64,000 nucleotides of DNA from Pseudomonas silesiensis (GCF_001661075.1 NZ_CP014870.1:4484501-4548500); one strand, 5' to 3'. Shown: positions 18,275 through 26,411, counted from the first letter of the stretch. Made by a program: numbers and translations. The notes: generated by a model not told the origin, from the letters alone.

Positions 18275-19588
18275 TCAGCGTTTGGGCAACTCGATGACCA
18301 CCTTCAACCCGCCCCACTCACTCTCCTCCAGCCGCAACACCCCGCCCCACGTATCGACGATGTCGCGCACGATCCCCAAGCCCAACCCATGCCCATCCAT
18401 CTGTTCATCCAGCCGCGTACCGCGACTGAGCACCTGATTGCGCTGGTCCTCGGGAATCCCCGGTCCATCATCTTCCACACCCAGCTCAAATCCTTGCGCC
18501 GTCTCGACCACGCTCAAGCGCACCTCGGCATCCGCCCACTTGCAGGCGTTGTCCAGCAGGTTGCCGAGCAACTCCAGCAAATCCTCCCGATCCCACGGCA
18601 GCAGCAAGCCCTTGGGCGCTACATGGCTGAGGTCCAGGTGTTCACCGTGAATCATGTTCAAGGTTGCCAGCAACCCCGGCAGCTCCGCATCGCAATCAAA
18701 CAGCGCCCCCGGCAAGGCGTCGCCGGACAGCCGCGCGCGGTTGAGTTCGCGGTTCAGCCGCTGCTGCACCTGCTCAAGCTGCTGCTGAATCACCTTGCGC
18801 AGTTGCGGATGTGCGTCGAGTTTCTCGCTGCCCGCCAGGCTCAACAACACTGCCAGCGGGGTTTTCAAAGCGTGCCCGAGGTTGCCCAGCGCATTGCGCG
18901 AACGCTTGAGGCTGTCTTCGGTGTGGGCCAGCAAATGGTTGATCTGCGCCACCAGCGGCTCCAGCTCCACCGGCACCTGATCATCGAGTTGCGAGCGCTG
19001 GCCCTGCTGCAACTGGGCGATTTGTTCACGGGCCTTTTCCAGCGGACGCAAGGCGCGGCGCACGGTGATCCGCTGCAGCAACAGAATCAGCAGCAAGCCC
19101 GCCAGGCCCAGGCCGAGACCGACCTGTTGCATGCGCAAAAAACTGTCGCGCACCGGGGTGTAGTCCTGGGCGACGCTGATGGAAATCGACTGGCCCAGAC
19201 GTCGATAGTCCGAGCGCAATATCAGCAACTGCTGACCTTCCGGTCCCAGTTGCAGGTTGCTGTGCAGGCCGGGATGGTCCAGGCGCGGCAGTTCCTGATC
19301 CCATAGCGAACGGGAGCGCCAATGGCTGTCGGCAAAGTCGATGCGGAAATAGTGCCCGGAAAACGGGCGCTGATACGCCGGCGACAGGTGTCGCTCATCC
19401 AGCTGCAACCCCTGCGGTCCGCGCACCAGCGCCACCAGCAGGCTTTCACTGTCGTTGCGCAGCCCGGCTTCAAGGTAACGCTGCAAACCCATTTCGAACA
19501 GCCACAGGCTGGTCTGCGCCAGCACCAGGCCGACGATCACCATCACGCTGATCAGCCCCAGGCTCAAGCGGCGCTGGATCGATCTCAC
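18275..19588 (-). CDS. bqsS: Sensor histidine kinase, BqsS/CarS-like
   Basis: A 437-residue membrane kinase. TM1 (about 10-31), a periplasmic loop (about 32-155), TM2 (about 157-172), a HAMP-like linker, the H-box [14 protein letters not shown] with His239, the N-box [13 protein letters not shown], and G-boxes DDGPGIP and GHGLGLGI. It overlaps the response-regulator stop by four bases. The PepSY-PepSY-regulator-kinase order matches P. aeruginosa PA2659-PA2656 (bqs/car), where the kinase answers Fe(II) or Ca(II). I do not see the RExxE motif reported for BqsS; the nearest pattern is RYLE at 37-40. The symbol is by synteny. Confidence 0.75.
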   Translation of the reverse strand: MRSIQRRLSLGLISVMVIVGLVLAQTSLWLFEMGLQRYLEAGLRNDSESLLVALVRGPQGLQLDERHLSPAYQRPFSGHYFRIDFADSHWRSRSLWDQELPRLDHPGLHSNLQLGPEGQQLLILRSDYRRLGQSISISVAQDYTPVRDSFLRMQQVGLGLGLAGLLLILLLQRITVRRALRPLEKAREQIAQLQQGQRSQLDDQVPVELEPLVAQINHLLAHTEDSLKRSRNALGNLGHALKTPLAVLLSLAGSEKLDAHPQLRKVIQQQLEQVQQRLNRELNRARLSGDALPGALFDCDAELPGLLATLNMIHGEHLDLSHVAPKGLLLPWDREDLLELLGNLLDNACKWADAEVRLSVVETAQGFELGVEDDGPGIPEDQRNQVLSRGTRLDEQMDGHGLGLGIVRDIVDTWGGVLRLEESEWGGLKVVIELPKR

Positions 19589-20253
19589 CGGGCTTGCCCG
19601 CCGAACAGGTAACCCTGGCCGCGACGGGTTTCGATCACGCTGCGCCCGAGTTTGCGCCGCAGGTGGTTGACGTGGACTTCCAGCACATTGGAATCGCGCT
19701 CGGTTTCACCGTCGTAGAGGTGTTCGGCGAGGTGGCTTTTGGACAGGATCTGTTCGGGGTGCAGCATGAAATAGCGCAGCAGGCGGAATTCAGCTGCGGT
19801 GAGCTGGATGTCGGCGCCGTCCCGGGTCACGCATTGACGACCTTCATCCAGGTGCAAGCCCGCGGCCTTGAGCGTCGGCTGGTTGGCCTGGCCGTGGGAG
19901 CGACGCAACAGCGCCTGAACCCGCAGGTGCAATTCTTCAGGGTGGAAGGGTTTGGTCAGGTAATCGTCGGCGCCGGCCTTGAGGCCCTCGATGCGTTCGG
20001 CCCAGGAGCCGCGGGCCGTGAGGATCAGTACCGGTGTAGCCAGGCCGCCGGCGCGCCATTGAGTCAGCACTTCCAGTCCCGGCAACCCCGGCAGGCCGAG
20101 GTCGAGAATGATCAGGTCATAGGGTTCGCTGCTGCCCTGGTACACCGCATCCCGACCGTCCGCCAGCCAGTCCACGGCATAGCCCTGGCGGTTGAGGCCG
20201 GCCATCAGTTCATCGGCCAGGGGCACGTGGTCTTCCACCAGGAGCAAACGCAT
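19585..20253 (-). CDS. bqsR: OmpR-family response regulator, BqsR/CarR-like
   Basis: A 222-residue regulator. The receiver domain has acidic residues E7 and D8, phospho-acceptor Asp51 ([10 protein letters not shown]), Thr in LILTARG and Lys in YLTKPF. The winged-helix DNA-binding domain (about 125-220) has [19 protein letters not shown] and VNHLRRKLG. It starts 3 bases after the PepSY gene and overlaps the kinase start. A direct-repeat box of the TTAAG-N6-TTAAG type precedes the operon, as expected for autoregulation. Confidence 0.8.
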   Translation of the reverse strand: MRLLLVEDHVPLADELMAGLNRQGYAVDWLADGRDAVYQGSSEPYDLIILDLGLPGLPGLEVLTQWRAGGLATPVLILTARGSWAERIEGLKAGADDYLTKPFHPEELHLRVQALLRRSHGQANQPTLKAAGLHLDEGRQCVTRDGADIQLTAAEFRLLRYFMLHPEQILSKSHLAEHLYDGETERDSNVLEVHVNHLRRKLGRSVIETRRGQGYLFGGQAR

Positions 20254-20256
20254 GGG

Positions 20257-20580
20257 TCAATCTTCCTTGTCTTTCAATAACTGGCCAGTGGTGGCGTCGA
20301 GGTCCAGTTCACGGACCACGCCTTCGGCGGTCAACAACTCGACTTCATAAATGTAGACGTCGTGCTTTTCCTCGAGCTCGGCTTCCAGCAGCTTGGCGCC
20401 GGGGTAAAGGTCCAGCGCCTGCTGCAACAGTTGCTCCAGCGGCAGGATCACCCCTTGCTGGCGCAGGCGCAGGGCTTCGTCCTGATCCAGGTCCCGGGCC
20501 AGCGCCATCGAGCAAAAAACCAGCAGCGCCAGGGCCAGCCGGCTGCTGGCGTGCCGATTTGCAAAACAAAGCACCTTCAT
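20257..20580 (-). CDS. PepSY-domain exported protein, second of pair
   Basis: A 107-residue secreted protein with a signal peptide (MKVLCFANRHASSRLALALLVFCSMALA) and one PepSY domain ending VVRELDLDATTGQLLKDKED. The ATG at 20580 overlaps the stop of the upstream gene (TAATG), so it is translationally coupled. In P. aeruginosa the equivalent PepSY proteins are induced by calcium or iron through CarRS/BqsRS. Likely periplasmic; molecular role unknown. Confidence 0.85.
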   Translation of the reverse strand: MKVLCFANRHASSRLALALLVFCSMALARDLDQDEALRLRQQGVILPLEQLLQQALDLYPGAKLLEAELEEKHDVYIYEVELLTAEGVVRELDLDATTGQLLKDKED

Positions 20581-20888
20581 TACGTATCCTGATGATCCTT
20601 GAGCACCTGACCGCTGACAGCGTCCAGTTCCAGGTCCCACTCGATGCCTTGCGGGTCGCGCATTTCCACCTGATAGATGTACTTGCCGTACTCTTCTTCC
20701 AGTTCGGTTTCGGTGATTTTGGAACCCGGGTGTTTGGCCAATGCGGTAGCGTTGAGCTTTTCAAACGACACTATGGTACCAGCGTCGCGCAGTCTCAGGG
20801 CTTCATCGGGGCCGAGGTCGCGAGCCTGGGCGATGCCGGCGGTCAGGGTGATGAGGGTGGCGGTAAACAGGGCAGTCAAAGTGTTCAT
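20580..20888 (-). CDS. PepSY-domain exported protein, first of pair
   Basis: A 102-residue periplasmic protein: signal peptide MNTLTALFTATLITLTAGIAQA, then one PepSY domain (DLGPDEALRLRDAG ... WDLELDAVSGQVLKD). It is clearly related to the next gene and probably arose by duplication. It is the first gene of the PepSY-PepSY-bqsR-bqsS operon and sits directly behind the BqsR-like box. Confidence 0.85.
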   Translation of the reverse strand: MNTLTALFTATLITLTAGIAQARDLGPDEALRLRDAGTIVSFEKLNATALAKHPGSKITETELEEEYGKYIYQVEMRDPQGIEWDLELDAVSGQVLKDHQDT

Positions 20889-20927
20889 GGGGTGTCTCCG
20901 TATTTTTATGTGTTGCTTACGGCGGCC

Positions 20928-20959
20928 ACTTTAGCGATTTCAACTTAACTGAAACTGAA
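20928..20959 (-). promoter_or_regulatory. BqsR-like direct-repeat box and -10 of the PepSY-bqsRS operon
   Basis: On the minus strand: TTCAG, six bases (TTTCAG), then TTAAG (20959 down to 20944), one mismatch from TTAAG-N6-TTAAG. A -10-like TAAAGT follows 10 bases later (20933-20928), the spacing typical of PhoP/PmrA-type activators that replace the -35. Confidence 0.6.
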
Positions 20960-20998
20960 TTGCCATCATCATGACTGGCACCGCGACATCACCGCCCT

Positions 20999-21048
20999 AC
21001 CCCGCCCCCTGTAGGAGCGAGCTTGCTCGCTCCTACAGGGGGCGGGGT
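20999..21048. repeat. Perfect 50-base palindrome (solitary REP hairpin)
   Basis: Arm ACCCCGCCCCCTGTAGGAGC followed by GAG (20999-21021), four-base loop CTTG, then the exact complement (21026-21048). The loop C and G can also pair, leaving TT. It is a single REP folded on itself, between the divergent bqs operon and queD. Confidence 0.9.
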
Positions 21049-21190
21049 GCACTCTGTGAAACCGGTTTGCGCGCTGAACACTTGCTGACCCTTTAGTCAG
21101 TGTTTTCCCGCAAGCCCAAACGCAAACTGTTAAACTCGCCACCTGCCCACATCGCCGCGGCGATCGCCACCTGACAGAGCTCAAACCACT

Positions 21191-21547
21191 GTGGAAATCT
21201 TCAAAGAATTTACCTTCGAGTCCGCCCACCGCCTGCCCCACGTCCCGGACGGCCACAAGTGCGGTCGCCTGCACGGTCACTCGTTCAAAGTGGCAATCCA
21301 TTTGAGTGGCGATCTTGATCCGCATACGGGCTGGATACGGGACTTTTCGGAGATCAAGGCGATTTTCAAACCGCTGTATGAGCGGTTGGATCATAACTAT
21401 TTGAACGATATTCCCGGGTTGGAAAATCCGACCAGCGAAGTGCTGGCCAAATTCATCTGGAAAGAATTGAAGCCTCTGCTGCCGGAACTCAGCGCGATCC
21501 GCATCCACGAAACCTGCACCAGCGGCTGCATCTATCACGGCGAGTAA
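21191..21547 (+). CDS. queD: 6-carboxy-5,6,7,8-tetrahydropterin synthase (QueD)
   Basis: A 118-residue enzyme of the queuosine/7-deazapurine pathway that converts dihydroneopterin triphosphate to 6-carboxytetrahydropterin. The zinc ligands His13 (FESAHRL), His28 and His30 (LHGHSF) are present, with catalytic Cys24 (HKCGRLHGH) and the distal DHNYLND and [10 protein letters not shown] motifs. The start codon is GTG at 21191, which gives the normal family N-terminus. Ended by an intrinsic terminator. Confidence 0.93.
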   Translation: MEIFKEFTFESAHRLPHVPDGHKCGRLHGHSFKVAIHLSGDLDPHTGWIRDFSEIKAIFKPLYERLDHNYLNDIPGLENPTSEVLAKFIWKELKPLLPELSAIRIHETCTSGCIYHGE

Positions 21548-21596
21548 ACCGGACAATCGCTCCCACAGAGGGAATGCGTTTCGTCAGTGAATGATC

Positions 21597-21622
21597 AAAC
21601 CACCTTTAGCGGTGGTTTTTTT
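21597..21622 (+). terminator. Rho-independent terminator of queD
   Basis: Stem ACCACC (21599-21604), loop TTTAGC, stem GGTGGT (21611-21616) running straight into a T tract. Confidence 0.85.
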
Positions 21623-21665
21623 ATGCCTATGCTTTTTCGCTCGCAAACGCCAAGAGGACGCACCC

Positions 21666-22496
21666 ATGACTGACTGGCCGCTGGCTCAGACCTATCGCTT
21701 CAACGGGCACTCCGTGCGCTTCGCCGTCCGGGGCGACGGTCCGCCGCTGGTCTTTGTGCATGGCACGCCCTTCTCCTCTTATGTGTGGCACCGGATTGCG
21801 CCGCATTTCATCACCACGCACCGGGTGCATTACTTTGACCTGCTGGGTTATGGGCTCTCTGACAAAGTCGACGGCGACGTGTCCCTGGGTATGCAGAACG
21901 AACTGCTGGCCAGGCTGCTGGAGCATTGGGGCCTGGATTGCCCGGATGTGGTGGCCCACGATTTCGGCGGCGCTACCGTGTTGCGTGCGCATCTGCTCAA
22001 TGGCAAGGATTACCGCAGCCTGACGCTGATCGACCCGGTGGCGCTGTCGCCCTGGGGCTCGCCGTTCGTGCAGCATGTGCGCCAGCATGAGGCAGCGTTC
22101 AGCGGACTGCCCGATTACATTCAGCAGGTCGTCGTGCCGGCCTATATCCGTGGGGCGATCAAACGTGAAATCCCGGACGACGAACTCGCCCCTTATGTGC
22201 AGCCGTGGCTGGGGGATCCGGGGCAAGCGGCGTTTTATCGACAGATCGCGCAGATGGACGAGCGTTATACCCGGGAGGTCGAGGGGCAATACTCGAGCAT
22301 TCGCTGCCCGGTGCAGATTCTTTGGGGCGAGGAGGATAAGTGGATTCCCATTGAGCGTGGGCGGGCGTTGCACCGGATGATCCCTGGGGCGCAGTTTTAT
22401 CCGGTTCCGAATGCCGGGCATCTGGTTCAGGAAGATGCACCTGAAGCGATCGTCGCGGCGCTGCTGCGGTTTTTGCCCCTGCATAAATCCCCCTGA
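21666..22496 (+). CDS. Alpha/beta-fold hydrolase with Asp nucleophile
   Basis: A 276-residue hydrolase. The oxyanion segment is FVHGTPFSSYVW. The nucleophile elbow is AHDFGG with Asp99 in place of the Ser of esterases. The catalytic His is in PNAGHLVQED near the C-terminus, and an acidic residue follows LWGEEDKWIP. An Asp in this position is typical of haloalkane/haloacetate dehalogenases and epoxide hydrolases, which form an ester intermediate with the enzyme. The start at 21666 has AGAGGA upstream. Substrate unknown. Confidence 0.8.
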   Translation: MTDWPLAQTYRFNGHSVRFAVRGDGPPLVFVHGTPFSSYVWHRIAPHFITTHRVHYFDLLGYGLSDKVDGDVSLGMQNELLARLLEHWGLDCPDVVAHDFGGATVLRAHLLNGKDYRSLTLIDPVALSPWGSPFVQHVRQHEAAFSGLPDYIQQVVVPAYIRGAIKREIPDDELAPYVQPWLGDPGQAAFYRQIAQMDERYTREVEGQYSSIRCPVQILWGEEDKWIPIERGRALHRMIPGAQFYPVPNAGHLVQEDAPEAIVAALLRFLPLHKSP

Positions 22497-22508
22497 AGCA
22501 CCCGACTT

Positions 22509-22618
22509 CCCCTGTGGGAGCGGACTTGCTCTGGGCGGCATTCCGACGAAGGCGGTGTGTCAGTCAATACATTTGTAACTGAACCAGCGCCTTCGCGAGC
22601 AAGCCCGCTCCCACAGGG
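22509..22618. repeat. REP/BIME inverted pair, variant arm
   Basis: Left arm CCTGTGGGAGCGGACTTGCT runs into the reverse form of the variant segment (CTGGGCGGCATTCCGACGAA, 22531-22550). The right arm is the usual CTTCGCGAGCAAGCCCGCTC. Confidence 0.85.
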
Positions 22619-22707
22619 ATTGTGTGTTACTTCAGAGGGCAGTGTTTTGCGCCGTCGCCCGAACCAAACCGCCCTCGCTCGTCTATAAATAACAACACCT
22701 GCCCCGC

Positions 22708-22725
22708 TTGGCACGACCGCTGCAA
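22708..22725 (+). promoter_or_regulatory. Sigma-54 promoter of codBA
   Basis: TTGGCACG, four bases, CTGCAA: the -24 GG (22710-22711) and -12 GC (22722-22723) are exactly 10 bases apart, and only one base differs from TGGCACG-N4-TTGCW. It lies 38 bases before the codB start. Sigma-54 with NtrC would fit nitrogen-limited use of cytosine. Confidence 0.7.
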
Positions 22726-22762
22726 CACCCTTCGCGTCCTAACATCCAGCAAGGAACGCCCC

Positions 22763-24034
22763 ATGACGCAGAACGCTCCCGGCAATGATTACCCCCTCAG
22801 CGAAGTCCCGATGCATGCCCGCAAAGGCCTGGCCTCCACGGCCATGGTGCTGCTGGGTTTCACCTTTTTTACCGCGACCATGTTCGCCGGCGGCAAGCTC
22901 GGTGTGGCGTTCAATTTCGGCGAGATGATGGCGGTGATTATTGTCGGCAACCTGCTGCTGGGCATCTATGCCGCCGGCCTGGGCTACATTGCGTTCAAGA
23001 GTGGCCTCAATTCGGTACTGATGGGGCGTTTCTGCTTTGGTGAAATCGGCAGCAAGCTCAGCGACCTGATCCTCGGCTTCACTCAGATCGGCTGGTACGC
23101 CTGGGGCACGGCGACCGCGGCCGTGGTGTTGGGCAAGTATCTGGAATTGAGCGAAGGCACTGTCATGGGCTTGATGGTGCTGTTCGGCCTGATGTTTTGC
23201 GCCACGGCCTATATCGGTTATCGCGGACTGGAGGTTTTGTCGTACATCGCCGTGCCCGCAATGATGTTGCTGCTGACGCTGTCGATGTGGGTCGCCACGA
23301 CCAAGGTCGGCGGGCTCGATGGCTTGCTGGCGATCGTGCCGACGACCACCCTCGACTGGTCGACCGCCATCACGCTGGTGTTCGGCACCTTTGTCAGCGG
23401 CGCGACCCAGGCGACCAACTGGACGCGCTTCTCGCGCTCGGCCCGGGTCGCCGTGCTGGCGAGCCTGATCGGCTTCTTTATCGGCAACGGCCTGATGGTG
23501 TTGATCGGCGCGTACGGCGCCATCGTCTACCAGCAACCGGACGTGGTCGAAGTGTTGCTGTTGCAAGGGTTCGCCATGGCTGCGATGGCGATGTTGCTGC
23601 TCAACATCTGGAGCACCCAGGACAACACCATCTACAACTTCGCCGTCGCCGGCTGCAACCTGCTGCGCACCGGCCGGCGCAAAACCGTGACCCTGGCCGG
23701 TGCGATGATCGGCACGCTGTTGGCGCTGCTGGGCATGTACGACTATCTGGTGCCCTACCTGATTCTGCTGGGCACGGTAATCCCGCCGATCGGTGGCGTG
23801 ATCATGGCGGACTTTTTTTATCGCTACCGCGGTCAATATCCACGTCTGGCCAATGCCCGGTTGCCGGCGTTCAATGGCTCAGGCCTGGGCGCTTATGCGG
23901 TCGGCACCGTCGCTGCGTTCAGTTCGCCATGGGTTGCGCCGCTGGCAGGGATTGCCGCTGCCGCGCTAACGTATGTGATATTGACCGGGGTACTCGGTAC
24001 CCGTACCGCCAACGCTCCACTGGAAGATCTATAA
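22763..24034 (+). CDS. codB: Cytosine permease (NCS1 family)
   Basis: A 423-residue inner-membrane NCS1 symporter with 12 predicted helices. Motifs include PMHARKGLASTAMVLLGFTF, GEIGSKLSDLILGFTQIGWYAWG and LNIWSTQDNTIYNFAVAG, which match E. coli CodB. The ATG at 22763 follows AAGGAACG. It is separated from codA by 13 bases, so uptake and deamination of cytosine are encoded together. Confidence 0.92.
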   Translation: MTQNAPGNDYPLSEVPMHARKGLASTAMVLLGFTFFTATMFAGGKLGVAFNFGEMMAVIIVGNLLLGIYAAGLGYIAFKSGLNSVLMGRFCFGEIGSKLSDLILGFTQIGWYAWGTATAAVVLGKYLELSEGTVMGLMVLFGLMFCATAYIGYRGLEVLSYIAVPAMMLLLTLSMWVATTKVGGLDGLLAIVPTTTLDWSTAITLVFGTFVSGATQATNWTRFSRSARVAVLASLIGFFIGNGLMVLIGAYGAIVYQQPDVVEVLLLQGFAMAAMAMLLLNIWSTQDNTIYNFAVAGCNLLRTGRRKTVTLAGAMIGTLLALLGMYDYLVPYLILLGTVIPPIGGVIMADFFYRYRGQYPRLANARLPAFNGSGLGAYAVGTVAAFSSPWVAPLAGIAAAALTYVILTGVLGTRTANAPLEDL

Positions 24035-24047
24035 AAGGATTCGCCCG

Positions 24048-25295
24048 ATGCACATCATCAACGCCCGCCTGCGCAACCAAGAAGGGTTGCATGAGCTGCA
24101 CCTGGAAAACGGTCTGATCAGCAATATCGGCCGACAGACCGAGGCGCCGACCCTGGGGCCCGATGACCTGGACGCCGGCGGCAATCTGGTGGTGCCACCC
24201 TTCGTCGAGCCGCACATCCACCTCGATGCGACGCTGACCGCCGGCGAGCCGCGCTGGAACATGAGCGGCACGTTGTTCGAGGGCATCGAGTGCTGGAGCG
24301 AGCGCAAGGTGACGATCACCGGGGAAGACACCAGGACCCGCGTCAGGAAAACCCTCCAGAGTCTCGCCGCCCATGGCATCCAGCATGTGCGCACCCACGT
24401 CGACGTCACCGACCCGCAACTGACGGCGTTGAAAGCGATGCTCGAAATGCGCGAGGAAAGCCGGCACCTGGTCGACATGCAGATCGTCGCCTTCCCCCAG
24501 GAGGGCATCGAGTCGTACCGCAATGGCCGGGAGCTGATGGAAGAAGCGATTCGCATGGGCGCCGATGTGGTCGGCGGCATTCCGCATTTCGAGTACACCC
24601 GGGACCAGGGGGTGAGTTCGGTGAAGTTCCTGATGGACCTGGCCGAGCGCACCGGTTGCCTGGTGGACGTGCACTGCGATGAAACCGACGACCCGCATTC
24701 GCGCTTTCTCGAGGTGCTGGCCGAAGAAGCCCGCAGCCGCGACATGGGTTCACGGGTGACCGCCAGCCATACAACGGCCATGGGCTCCTACGACAACGCC
24801 TACTGCGCCAAACTGTTTCGCCTGCTCGGGCATTCCGGGATCAGTTTTGTCTCCTGCCCCACCGAAAGCATTCACCTGCAAGGGCGCTTCGACAACTTCC
24901 CGAAACGCCGCGGCGTGACCCGGGTCAACGAGTTGCTCGAAGCGGGGATGAATGTGTGTTTCGGCCAGGACTCGATCGTCGACCCGTGGTACCCCCTGGG
25001 CAACGGCAACATCTTGCGGGTGCTCGAAGCCGGCTTGCATATCTGCCACATGCTCGGTTACCGCAATCTGCAAAGCGCGCTGGACCTGGTGACCGACAAC
25101 AGCGCCAAGGCCATGGCCCTGGGTGATCGTTATGGACTGGAACGGGGGCGGCCGGCGAATTTGCTGATTTTGTCGGCGGACAGTGATTATGAGGTGATTC
25201 GCAGCCAGGGCTTGCCGTTGTATTCGGTGCGTGGGGGTAAGGTGTTGATGAAGCGGCAGATGCCGGTGGTGGAGTTTTTTGGGGATCAGGGCTGA
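24048..25295 (+). CDS. codA: Cytosine deaminase (CodA family, Ser next to the metal Asp)
   Basis: A 415-residue amidohydrolase that converts cytosine to uracil and ammonia. The metal ligands line up with E. coli CodA at a constant offset of five: His56 and His58 (EPHIHLD), His209 (VDVHCDE), Asp308 (CFGQDS); also Glu212 as proton shuttle and Gln151. Two active-site positions differ: E. coli His312-Asp313-Asp314 is Gln307-Asp308-Ser309 here. Asp314 contacts the ring edge and controls substrate range, so 5-substituted cytosines may be accepted. A Shine-Dalgarno AAAGGA precedes the ATG. Confidence 0.9.
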   Translation: MHIINARLRNQEGLHELHLENGLISNIGRQTEAPTLGPDDLDAGGNLVVPPFVEPHIHLDATLTAGEPRWNMSGTLFEGIECWSERKVTITGEDTRTRVRKTLQSLAAHGIQHVRTHVDVTDPQLTALKAMLEMREESRHLVDMQIVAFPQEGIESYRNGRELMEEAIRMGADVVGGIPHFEYTRDQGVSSVKFLMDLAERTGCLVDVHCDETDDPHSRFLEVLAEEARSRDMGSRVTASHTTAMGSYDNAYCAKLFRLLGHSGISFVSCPTESIHLQGRFDNFPKRRGVTRVNELLEAGMNVCFGQDSIVDPWYPLGNGNILRVLEAGLHICHMLGYRNLQSALDLVTDNSAKAMALGDRYGLERGRPANLLILSADSDYEVIRSQGLPLYSVRGGKVLMKRQMPVVEFFGDQG

Positions 25296-25319
25296 GTTTT
25301 GTTGTGACTGGCCTGACCC

Positions 25320-25409
25320 CATCGCGAGCAAGCTCGCTCCCACAGGTTTTGCGTCGTGTACAAGTGTTGTGAACGACATGAATCCTGTGGGAGCGGGCTC
25401 GCGAAGGCG
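25320..25409. repeat. REP/BIME inverted pair, one arm shortened
   Basis: Left arm ATCGCGAGCAAGCTCGCTCC. The right arm CCTGTGGGAGCGGGCTCGCG lacks the TTGC found in most arms. It lies between convergent genes. Confidence 0.8.
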
Positions 25410-25418
25410 ATCTGGAGT

Positions 25419-26411
25419 TCAACCCATCAACCGAGCCGTACCAAACAGGCTGACCCGACTCAATTCCCCTTGCTCTTCCTCCAGCAAAATCGGCGCCGTA
25501 CCACCAGGCATGACGACCTTCACTTCCCCCGCCGCAACCCAGCCCACCCGCCAAGCCGCACACGCCACCGCACTGGCGCTGGTCCCCGATGACGCCGTCG
25601 GCCCTTCGCCCCGCTCGAACACCCGGGCCACGATCCGCCCCTCGGACTCAAGCATCGCCCATTGCAAGTTGACACCCGCAGGACAAGGTTCCCCTGCCCC
25701 GGTCGGCACGGCGTAGGCAATACGCGTCAGTGCTTCGGACAATCCCGGTTCACGCATCTGCTCGTTGCTCGGCAATTCATCCGCGCGCTCGACAAGGGTC
25801 ACGCAGTGCGGATTGCCAACCCGCACAAACTGACTGCGCCCCCAAGCGGTATTGAGTGACGCCAACGGCTGCACCTGGCTGAGTTCGCGTCCGTTGAAGG
25901 CCACACTCCCAACCCCGTGAGCACTGACCGCCCCCGGCCCGAACGAAGGCTTGCCCAGGTCCAGCCAGAACCCGCGTACACCTTCGACCTGCGCCGGCTT
26001 CACCGAGGTCTGCCCTGGTGAATCCACATCGGCCTTGTCGTGATGAACCCTGAGCAAACACGCCTCGTCCCCAGGCCAAAGCCCTCGGTCGCTTAACGCC
26101 TGGGAAAAAATCGTCAGCCCATTGCCACTGCGCTCGGCCAGGGTGCCGTCGGTGTTGACGATCAGCAGATCGAATGGGGGCGATGACTGGAACGGGCCAA
26201 CCAGCAAACCATCGCTGCAATGGTCCTTGCTGCCGGAGGGTTGTGTGCCGGGCGCCCACCCACAGTAAGCCTCGATTGCCGCCAACGCCCAGGCCTCGCG
26301 GGTTTGCGCTGCCTGGCAGGCCTGATCGGGCAATTCAATACCGTCGCGGCGTATTTCCTCAGGCGCCACGACCCTGTAGATATTGCCTCGTGCATCGTAT
26401 CCTCGCGCCAT
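25419..26411 (-). CDS. Diaminopimelate-epimerase-fold protein with both catalytic Cys replaced by Ser
   Basis: A 330-residue protein of the DapF fold. The first half-site reads NTDGTLAERSGNG (86-98) where DapF has a catalytic Cys at the Ser95 position. The second reads ERGEGPTASSGTSAS (266-280) where DapF has Cys at the Ser275 position. The surrounding substrate-loop motifs are intact (VGNPHCVTL), so the fold and pocket are kept while two-base Cys/Cys racemisation is not possible as such. Ser/Ser or Cys/Thr versions are known among proline-racemase-type dehydratases and epimerases. A strong GGAGGGGG precedes the ATG. It is divergent from an MFS gene. Confidence 0.8.
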   Translation of the reverse strand: MARGYDARGNIYRVVAPEEIRRDGIELPDQACQAAQTREAWALAAIEAYCGWAPGTQPSGSKDHCSDGLLVGPFQSSPPFDLLIVNTDGTLAERSGNGLTIFSQALSDRGLWPGDEACLLRVHHDKADVDSPGQTSVKPAQVEGVRGFWLDLGKPSFGPGAVSAHGVGSVAFNGRELSQVQPLASLNTAWGRSQFVRVGNPHCVTLVERADELPSNEQMREPGLSEALTRIAYAVPTGAGEPCPAGVNLQWAMLESEGRIVARVFERGEGPTASSGTSASAVACAAWRVGWVAAGEVKVVMPGGTAPILLEEEQGELSRVSLFGTARLMG

